Assembly (NCBI GenBank): GCA_012934845.2
Contig: WNNJ02003145.1
Span: 43,334-107,333, forward strand
Direction: 5' to 3'
DNA from: Pomphorhynchus laevis
Lineage: Eukaryota > Acanthocephala > Palaeacanthocephala > Echinorhynchida > Pomphorhynchidae
DNA: 64,000 bases
Made by a program: the position numbers and the translations under genes. Below the pieces are notes generated by a model, which had not been told where the DNA came from, ran no database searches, and worked only from the letters and a program-made list of their open reading frames with translations. Below, one piece after another: positions 34,671 to 45,300 of this stretch; within the stretch, counting starts at the first letter, position 1, and every line of letters begins with the position of its first letter.

Positions 34671-35221
34671 AAAATTTATACTAACTTTGTAGAATACATT
34701 TATTCATAAATCGAATTGATTTAAAAAAATTAAAACAAGTCACATATCAATCAATTGGCCAAAACAACACAATGAGACTCGAAAAAAAAACTACACATTA
34801 AGATACTGGACACGATGTATATAATAGGGACGCGCAACACGGCTTTTTGAAAAAATAATAATTGAACAAATAAAAATGTTAAAAAATGTTCAATTTTCAA
34901 GATAATCGCCAAATTTGATATTTGTAGAAGAGTTACTATTTATTTAGAGTATATAAAACAGAAAAATAAAAAAATATATATTTAAATCTGAACCATGTTT
35001 CGAAGCACATTTTCATCGCATCTTAACCAGAGTCATGGTTTATTGTCTCACTCTCTCTATTGGGATATTGTCAAAATTTGGATTTTTTAATACGAAATTT
35101 GCGTTTTTAAAATAGTGTATTTATGCTCTTCTAATTGTTTAATTGCTGATTGCATTGTAATATTATAAGTAATTAAACAGAGGGAATTTATGCTATGAAC
35201 GTTTATTAATATAATTTGTAG
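34671..35221. other. Intergenic AT-rich stretch
   Basis: No ORF or repeat of note. It ends in TAATTTGTAG directly before the ATG of the small zinc-ribbon-like ORF, which could be a splice acceptor. Confidence 0.4.
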
Positions 35222-35377
35222 ATGTATCTAACATATCAAGATTGTTTCTTGTGCGTTAACAATTCGCATGAAGAAGCCCATAGAATAGCCGTACGCAGAC
35301 AGCTTCTTGAACACCTCATAATATGCCCTGATTGCGATGAACATATGCACATTTCGATCGGAGACGTATATAGTTAG
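35222..35377 (+). CDS. 51-codon ORF with a CxxC...CxxC...HxH zinc-ribbon-like pattern
   Basis: ATG to TAG, 51 residues. Paired cysteines DCFLCV near the start and ICPDCDEHMHI near the end are spaced as in a zinc ribbon, and the helix between them (EEAHRIAVRRQLLEHL) is plausible. The preceding bases (TTTGTAG) could be a splice acceptor, so it may be the last exon of a longer gene whose other exons I cannot see. I recognise no family. It lies about 550 bp downstream of the GT32 gene on the same strand. Coding status is uncertain. Confidence 0.4.
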   Translation: MYLTYQDCFLCVNNSHEEAHRIAVRRQLLEHLIICPDCDEHMHISIGDVYS

Positions 35378-36312
35378 ATCTTCAATTAGGCTTTGTAATT
35401 TCAAAGCCTAATTAATCACCTAAATAGGTGATTTTTTAAATCACCTAAATAGGTGATTTTTTAAATCACCTATTTACTTTAAAAATTAAGTCTAGAACTA
35501 CCTACTAGATGTTTAGGAAATCAAATAGGTCATTTATAATATATATATAACTACACCATAACAAATACTAATACTGAGTTATTTGACGTTAAGTCCTTGT
35601 TTAAAAGTTCATATTTAGCTTTAGAAATGCAATTTGTTTTTGGCGAACCATTTGCTTTCTCGGTGATGGTTCAATTACATTTCTAATGCTAAATTTGAAC
35701 CTTTAATTAATGACTTACGTGACAAAAACGCAATCTTTTAAAAGTGCACAAGTCACGCATGTCTACGAAATCGTTAGAATTTGTCCGTTCGTATAAGATG
35801 CTGATCGTATAAAACATCATATTTAATTGCTTAATTCAAATACAAAATATGTATGGATGACTTTAAGCGTGATAGCAGATGAATCAGTAAGAGAAAGCTT
35901 GTGCAAGATGATATAAAAATCCCTAAGATTCAAATGTTACTAAAATTGTCAAAGGAATATTGTGATATATTGATGCGTTATATTTAAATATTCCCAATAT
36001 GTTATGTATTGGAAGCAGTAGTTAACTCTTTTTGAAAAAGGTGCACATAGAGTTGTACGAGATACGCTTATCAAAAAACAATAAGTTAAATCCAAAAATG
36101 GAGCTGCCTTTTTCTACGTTCTATAGTAGAATATGGTCATTTAAGAGTCAAAAAATTAAACGTAAAATTCTAGACTCGTCAAGCCGAGGCCCGTAATGAA
36201 TATTAATCTGAAAATTGGTTAAGATCAAACTCACTATCTCCGGATCCTAAATTTTAAAAGCAGATAAAATATAATTGCATGCAAATAATAAACGATGTCG
36301 TGAAATAAATTA
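35378..36312. other. Intergenic stretch with short inverted repeats
   Basis: Near 35415-35475 the palindrome AATCACCTAAATAGGTGATT is repeated two and a half times with TTTTTA between copies, next to an AATTAGGCTTTG/CAAAGCCTAATT stem at 35385-35412. The remainder up to the Kv channel stop codon shows no gene. Confidence 0.55.
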
Positions 36313-39300
36313 TTATTTTACAATAATTATGCTGCCTACGTTTTTCTGGTCAACGACAATTGATGTAAATTTTCTGGACAGTTCTAGTCCGCTTATGTAC
36401 TCTAGATAGATATCAGCGAATATCGGAATTAGCATTGTGAATATTACTCGGCTGACGAAGATGCACAGAACGGCAGCGAATTTACCAAACATGGTCTTTG
36501 GAGTTATATCGCCATAACCAACAGTTCCAATAGTTACCATCGACCACCATATTCCGTCAATGGAAGTGAAATTTCTTTCCAGACTAAGGTTTTCAGCAAA
36601 AATGAACATTTGCCCAAAGAAGATGGCAATTAGCTGGATTACAATTATGACCACGAGAATATCAAGGAAATGCGATTTGATTGTAAAAGAGAAAGCACCC
36701 ATGAAATCGTTGTATCGGTATAATTTGTACAGTTGCAATGCCTGGCAGACACATATCATTCTAAGTATATTCAAACTTTGAATTGACTTTATAGTGGAAG
36801 TGGAATAACTCGATAGGATCATAGTGAGTAGAATGGTCAAAATGAACAACGATGAAACAATGTCGATAATGTTAAAGGGGGATTTTATAGCAAGCAGTAA
36901 ACCAACAAACTTTGCTAATTCATTACTTCAAAATTCAATTATAATTCTTTAACAATGCCGTCAGCAGCTTTGAAAAACCCTCAAAAGGGCCATCATAAAG
37001 CTAGTTGAACGAATATTTTATCGCCAAGCTATTATCATTACAATCCATCGATTGTCAATGATATGTTAAAAAACGAATAAAGTAAAAAATAAACAATTTC
37101 AATCCATATATTAAACCTGGAATTTGATGGAGCAAGATAAATCAGTATGAAAATTTATTTTTGTATTCTACGATATTAACTGCTTGCATTACCATAAGAA
37201 CGAAACATTTTTTCAGAACACAATGTGGATGTTTTTCTTATGTCAGAAAATCGAAATGTGTCATTATAAAAATAAATTTCGGTTTAGTTGATCCCGCTTC
37301 ATAATTCCAGAGTTTATTATTTTTTGTTATCCAAAACAAAAAATAAATCGAAAGGCTGAGTTTTTACTGAATCTGACCACAAGTTTAAACTTTTGTTATT
37401 TAATTTTCAATTCAAAAAATATCATAGATACTATGTGGGATAAAATAAGCCGCGCTTATTTTAAGCCGCTCACTTAAGCCGAGCTTTATTTCCAATAAGT
37501 AAAACTGCAAATTAGTTTTAGGGCTTAAGAGTTTATGCTGAAAATGTAGAACGACATTTAAAATTGGTTTGAAATTTTAGAGAAGGATCAACAAAAACAC
37601 TAATTTATTTTTATATTTCGTTAGCCGCATTATCAGAAAAACACATCACAATTTTAAATAGTTGATAATGATCCATCGTTGATAAATAATTATTGTTGCT
37701 GGATCAAAGGAAAGAAGAAATTACTTTTGATATTTCGCTCACTTCTGTTGGCACCTTCAGAAAATTACCTGAAGATGTAATTTTTAATAATTATATAAGA
37801 TTTTATACAATTTATATTTTTAAATAATTATTAGAACTGGATCAAAGAGAAGAAGCATTTATTAAATTGAAATTTTGCGCACTTCTGTTAGTATCTTCAG
37901 AAAATTACATTGTAATTTTTTCTCCTAGAAAACATTACAATGTAATTATAATTACAATGTAATTATAATTTAATAATTTAATTATTGTTTATATAATTAT
38001 ATATTTAATTATAGTTTATAATAATTATTTTTAATAAACATTACAATGTAATTATAATTACAATGTAATTACAATGTAATTATAATTTGTAATTACAATT
38101 TACAATTATAAAAAGAGGCCAATTGCATTGGCCTCTTTTTTCTAGGAGAAAGATCCAACTAATGATTACATTCTCTCTGAATCCAATTTAGAAATATATT
38201 AGGATTATATAATTAATAAGATTATATATATAATTCTATTTAGTATTTTTTATTGAATTGAAAAATGATAAGCAGCAAATATAAATTGAATTTATTAATC
38301 AATTATTAATTAATTTAAATCTTATTATGAAGAATTACTTTTTATTGAATTAGAAAACCATACACAGCAAAAAATTGTAAATAATTATTAATTTATTAGT
38401 AAAATCGTATTTAGTAAAATACTTTTTATTTTGAAAAAAATTGATAAGAAATTAACATAAGAAAAAATTAGCAATAGAGAATAATAAAAATTGATCAGAA
38501 ATAAACATAAGAAAAAACACAAATAATAAAAATTAAATAATAAGATAATAAAAAATACATTACACGTTAAAAATAAACAGCAGATAATAAACAATAAACA
38601 AGAATAAACAATTGATAAATAACAGTAAATAAAAAACAGTATATCAACATAAACGGAGATCAAAGAATGAATAATAGATAACAAGGATATGATACAGAAA
38701 TTTAATGTTATATAGAGTTTGTATTCCGTCTCATATATATGACTCAATATATATATGAAAGAAAAAGAGAAGAACAACATAACAGGATCCATAAAACGGA
38801 TACGATTAAATAAATTAAACTATTTTCCATCTATATATTTTAGCTCTTTTTCACGAAAGATCCCCTACTCAGGCTTTCTCGAGTAGTAGGGAATCCTGAG
38901 TATGTAAGAGTTTCTTTAACTTCCATTTATATGATCGTATCCGATTACGGATCCAACAGTCCCCCATTTTAGCGAAAGAAATTCAAGTAGATTGTCACAA
39001 AAATAGTGATTCATCATTCAAACGTAGACAAACAAATCTATTTAATTCTTTCTTATTTTGCATATAAATGCTTTATCTAAATCTTTACCACTACATTTTA
39101 TTAACTAGCCACATACTGACGATTCTTATCTAAAGATGAAGCAGTCTCGGAATAGAATTGTATTGTGGTTTTGGGGAGAAAGCTATCATGATGATAAAAA
39201 TTAAGATAAGTGAATAGGTTTCAGTTTTTGGAAGCCTGATTAGTGGATGTATAATTCGTCAGAATATGCTGAAGCTCTCCGGTGTAAAATAGTTATAAAC

Positions 39301-42300
39301 CAAAAGTTTAGATCTGAACTGGATATTTATATTCAATATAAAATTTGAATCTAGAAAAATTAGATTTTTAAGAGCTTTCTCTATTGATTTGTTAATTGTA
39401 GCAAACAAAAAATACAATACCTCACAATAATACAAACAAATCGATGATGTTAAATTTGACACGAAAGAATTTTAATAAATTTTGTGTTCAAAAGATAAAC
39501 ATTAGATAAAAATAAACAGTGGATAAAAATATAAAGTGCATAAAAATGAAAATATGATAATAAACATAAACAATAATAAAAAATTATAAGAAATCAGTAA
39601 ATAAAACAGTAGATAAAAATAAAATAGTTAATGAATAATAGATAAAAAGAATATGAGACAAAAATTTAATCGAAACAAACACTAGGTAGAAAATAGACAG
39701 TACGTAAAAATAAGCTTCAGATAAGGGATACTTAAGGAAAAACAAACACATTTTATAAAAAAAGTAGAGTAGATAATAAATAAGCAGCAGATAAGAAATA
39801 ACTAGAAAATAAGAAATATACTGTAGATAAGAAATTGCCGATATGAAAGAAATTCACGGCAGACAAAAAAACAGTAGTCGAGAAACAACATACGAGAAAC
39901 ATAGTGTAGTAGAGAAACAACATACGAGAAACAGTGTAGTAGAGAAACAACATACAAGAAACAGTGTAGGCGAGAAATAGCAAACAAAAAAACAGTTGAG
40001 GAAAGTATTGTATGTCCAGAAACAAAGAAACAGTAGAGAAACATCAGACAAGAAATGAGCAGTAATCAAAAAGTAAACAATAAACAATAGATAAACACAG
40101 TAGTCAAAAAGTAAACAGCAGAACAATAGATAACACACAATAGTCAAAAGGAACAGCACATAAGAAATAAACAGTATGATAGAAATATAATAAAGAATAA
40201 ATTACTAGATTATAGCTATAGGACAAAAATGATAAACTGATAATATATAAAGATTAGACAAAATACAAGAAACATTAGATAAAAGATAAACATCATATAA
40301 TCACACTTTTAATTCGGTAATAGTCGGAAAAAAATAAATTAATGCTTGATAATTGGACTCGAATAAAATAAATAGAATTTTATTAGTATAAACATTTAAA
40401 TGTGATATTTCGTTTACTGCCACAATCACCATTTTATGATTATGACAATAAGCAACTCTTTTTTAATATCAGTAATTATTGAAATATCATACTACAATTT
40501 TATACTAATTATCTATTTTTTCTGATTCTCATTAATAAAACGCATTTAAAGCCGATAAATTATTATATAATGTCATTATTTTATTTATGGTTATTTATTA
40601 TATTTATTATATATTATTTTATAATAAATATTAAATATGTTATCTAGAGAGTAAAAATGTTAGAATATTTTGAAATTTAGTAAAAATTTCAAAATAGTGG
40701 ATTGAGGAGCTTTTTAAGATTGATGTGATATTCGGATTTGTTCTATTGGATTAGCAGATGACTCAAATGATTATACACCAATTGATGATATACCGAATTT
40801 TATTATTAGCCTTACAATAGTTAGCACTGTAAACCAAGTCTTTATTATATTTAATAATAAATCAAATTTTTAATAAAAATATTTAAATTAACCAAATAAA
40901 ATAAATTTTTATTAATAAATTAATAAATCTTTCGATTATAATGAATATTAGTTTTAAGTCAATGTGATATTTAACCAAAAAGTCACAAAAAAGCTTTTAT
41001 TTCAGAATGCGTTTTGGATTGTAACTTCCGTTAGTTCAAATGTACAATTTTCTACACATACATTATTGCTGCCTTAATAAAACTTCGGTTGAGAAGCATG
41101 ATCGATAAAACATATAACACAATGTCAGAGCAAATAAAGAACTCGAATTTTAACACTAAAAATTGTCAATTATGACTAGTTTGAGTAATGCACTTTTGAA
41201 AATGCAAAGGGCCTTTCCAAAAATTAGAACATAGGCTTCTAATTACATGCAATTCACAACGTGATTTCAGAGCTTTTCGTTCAAAGTGCCGCACAAACGA
41301 TAAACAATACGACAACATACTCCAAGTTATTTTGCAGATTTTAAGCTGTATACTATTAAAAGAAGGCTAAAGTTGGAGATTACATAACTCAAACTTAGTT
41401 GAAGTTTGCATAACTCCAACCAATACTTCCAACTAGCGTAATCATAAATATCGAAATCACAAAGAATATCGCAAAAGTTGTTTAGTCATGAATTTAAAGA
41501 AATACGATATAGTAATTAAAAAATGTTTTGCGTCTACTTATACAATAATAATTATTACATAATTTTGGAATTGAAATGAGTTTTGCTAATATTTTCTTAT
41601 TTATGTTTAAATTGAACGGCTTTTCTTAATTTTGTTCTATTTGCTAGGGTTAACGTTATTTTCAATTTAACAACAAATGATTACAAATGTTCTGTTAATC
41701 CTTTAAAATCTCATCAATTCATCAGCGACTTCTTCTCACTAACCACTTCTGATGAATCAGAGTTTCTTAAGAGGAAGGATGAAAATCCTCATACTGATTA
41801 CTCATTAATTATTACAAAAATTATTTTAATATTTCGCTAGTAACTAGCGAAATATTAAAATAATTTTTGTTGTCGTTTAACTATACCTGATACATACTGG
41901 AAATTAAAAAAATACAGATCAGGATGGATATATTTCTAATTACTCATTTTATTACTTAAATTCTCTTACTCAAGCCATAATAGCATGAATAAACATCAAT
42001 AATGTGAATCACTTCCAGTAATCGTTTAGATCGGAAATAAAATATGTAAAGATGTTGGTTTACTACTATGCGTTAGGAAACGAAAAATATTAGGACAACA
42101 AATAAATCTTGCAATTAAATCTACAAGGATAAAGATCAGACAAGCAGTCTGAATAGCCAACGTAACAATTCCGAATGTTGAGAAAGAGCAGTGTGTAATA
42201 TTAACACTAGTTAGTAATGAACTAATAGCACTTAATACCATAACTATACGTCTAATATTTGAAAATATACGCGCATTAAATGTAAAGTCAGGGTTTTCAA

Positions 42301-45300
42301 GAAAATTCCAACAGTAATCTTTAATTGAACTTATTTTACAATCATCGATTCTGACAAGTGTGAGCTTGTAACTCTGTAATACTCTCTCAGTGAGGATTGG
42401 TCCCATGTCAAAAAATAACAGTTCTTCTAGAAATTCAACAACGTCATCCATTTTGTGTAATTCGGTACAAGGCCACTGTTGGTAGGCTGATAATATCTCT
42501 TCGAAATATTCAGGATCTCTATTGAAAAAATAGGCATTCAATTCAGAGTTCCAATATGACTGTATTCGATACGGATCACCAAGTAAACTGTTTGGATAAT
42601 TTGATAAAGTTGATTTGGTTGTTTCGAAAATCGTACCCGATACATTTATTCTAACAATTGGATATTCTGACTCATAGCTTACTCTGAAATAAATAGTCAA
42701 CACTTAAATATTAATATTAATAAAAAATAAATAGTTCAAATTATATCTACAATTTCCAAGCTTAAAAAATTCGATAAAAAATTCAAGCAATTTTATTTGA
42801 AGCTATAAGTAAAAAAAGCAGAACAAAAGCATTTTTATTCCCTGAAAATTAAAATAAATAGTTCACATTAATGTAGAGGTACTTAATTGGATAACACAAT
42901 CACTTCTATGATCACTAAAGGTACATTATTATATTTCATCAATGCAACATTGTAGTACAAAAGCTATCAGTTAAAATTGTTTATTTTCACTAATGACGTC
43001 ATCAGCATGTATTTGGTCCCGCTATATGATGGGTCGAGTAATACGGGGTCAATACCTGGTAGCATAGCAGTTCCTAATGATGACTTCAAATCTTTATTAT
43101 GATAAATCATCCATTATTTATTAGTCAATGCATACAAATTGACTTTTATTTTAAATTTTAATTTAAAATTTTTAACTAGATACAATTTTAAATTTCAATT
43201 TTTTATTTTGACTTTTTATTTATTATTTTTTAATTTATAAATAATAAAAAATACGTAGACTCAGTTGATTTGATATATAATAACGTAGATACTATGTGGG
43301 ATCAATACATAAATAACATTATAGGAAATTAAAAATATCTGTAATTCATCCATTGGTATTCACAAACAATCAGATATCGCATTGTTACACATTAGCTGTT
43401 TGCGGATTTTAGCATCGTAATAGAATGGTAATTGCTTGTCATATTGGGTTATGCACTGAAGCGGGATCTACCTTAATTCAGTAATTAGATTGTAAGTCCA
43501 TATTTGAAGACGATTTATAACAATTTGGCACGAATGATTGTGCATAGTGAAGATACGTCGACGCTTCGGTCATTATAATCACCGTGCTTGGTGATATTAC
43601 ATTTAAACTTATTGTTGAAGCCAGTAGCTGTCAGCTCTATAAGTATTATTTTTACTTATAGTGGATAGACTGAAGTATAAAAGAAAATTATTTTATTTAA
43701 ATATCGAATTTCCGATAGTCAACTGCAATCATCATAAGAATAAATTGTTTAAATTCTGTATTTAAATCTACATTTAAATTTATATTTAACAATCGATACA
43801 ATTTATCCTGATGGTGATAGAAGTTGGGTCGAGTAATAGGGGTCGATACCTGATAGCATAGCAGTTGCTCATGATGACCTCTAATCTTTATTCTAATACA
43901 TCGTCTATTATTTATTATTCAATTCATAACAATTGACTTTTATTTTAAATTTCAATTTTAAATTTTAACTTGATATACATTGTGTAAAATATTTTATAAC
44001 AAATATTTATTATTTATAACTATTTATTACAAAGCATTTATGCAATTGAAGACTTTATAAAGATATTTAAAAATTAGAAATATATGAGATTTATTGGGCA
44101 ATCAATTATTAGTCAATTCATACAAATTGACTTTTAATTTAAAAGTCAATTTTTTATTATATAAAGATATGAAACATTAAAATTTTTATTTAATAACTGA
44201 ACCAATATATCCATGTCTTGTTTTTAATAAAACTAATATTGGAATTTATAGAAATGTTGTTCTTTAAAAAAAATAGAAATATATGAGATGAATTGATGAA
44301 TTGGGCAATTAATGACAGATTTTACACACGGAGCAAAGATGGAAAATATTTACAATATCAAATATTTACAATTTAAAACATCTTATTTTTAAAGAAATAT
44401 TTAAAAGTAGGAAGATTTATATTCGGAAAAGATATGCATATATATGTTATAACTATAATGATATCTAACAAAAATTAAACCATCAAGTAAATATAAATAT
44501 ATGGATAAAATTGAATTAATAGAAGCCTTAAATATTTTGATAAATCAAAATTATTTAAAAGTAGGGACATCTATATTTAGACAAGTAAAAGGTGTTCCAA
44601 TGGGTGGTAATAGTAGCCCAATTATAGCTGACTTGCTTTTAAGCTTTATAGAATATGAATTTGTTCATAACTGTGTAAAAACTAAATCTAAACAGTATAA
44701 ATATATGAAATATATGTTTCGATACATTGATGATATATGTGTATTTAATTCTAATAATTTTTATTCAATTAGTGAATAAATTTATCCAGAAAGCCTTATT
44801 CTTAACAAAACCAATATTGATGATAAAGAAGGTGTATATCTAGATATGAGCATTAAATTAACATCAATTAAAACTATTATTAACTTATATCGTAAAGATG
44901 ACATATTTAAATATATGGATAAAATCGAATTATTAAAATCATTAAATACTTTAATAAATCAAATTTTTTTAAAAGTATCTATACTTTGACAAATAAAAGG
45001 TGTTCCAATTGAAGATAAGAATGTTTATATCTAGATATGAACATTAAATTAACATTAACTAAAACTACTATTAATTTATATCGTAAATATGACATATTTA
45101 AATTTGCAAGAAACATATTTTTGTATGAGCATTCATGCATACCATATAATATAAAATATAATACATTAAATAATGAAATTTTAAGAATTGCAACAATATG
45201 TAATGATATTGACTTTCTACTAATAATTTAAATAATTTAATAGATGCATATTTTAAACTAGGTTACTATAAAGATAAAATCAACCAGTAAATCGTAAAAT

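Noticed and set aside
38388-40159. Overlapping hydrophobic minus-strand ORFs suggesting membrane proteins
   Set aside because: They come from the T-rich strand of a low-complexity A-rich repeat; overlapping frames give the same F/L/Y-rich content.
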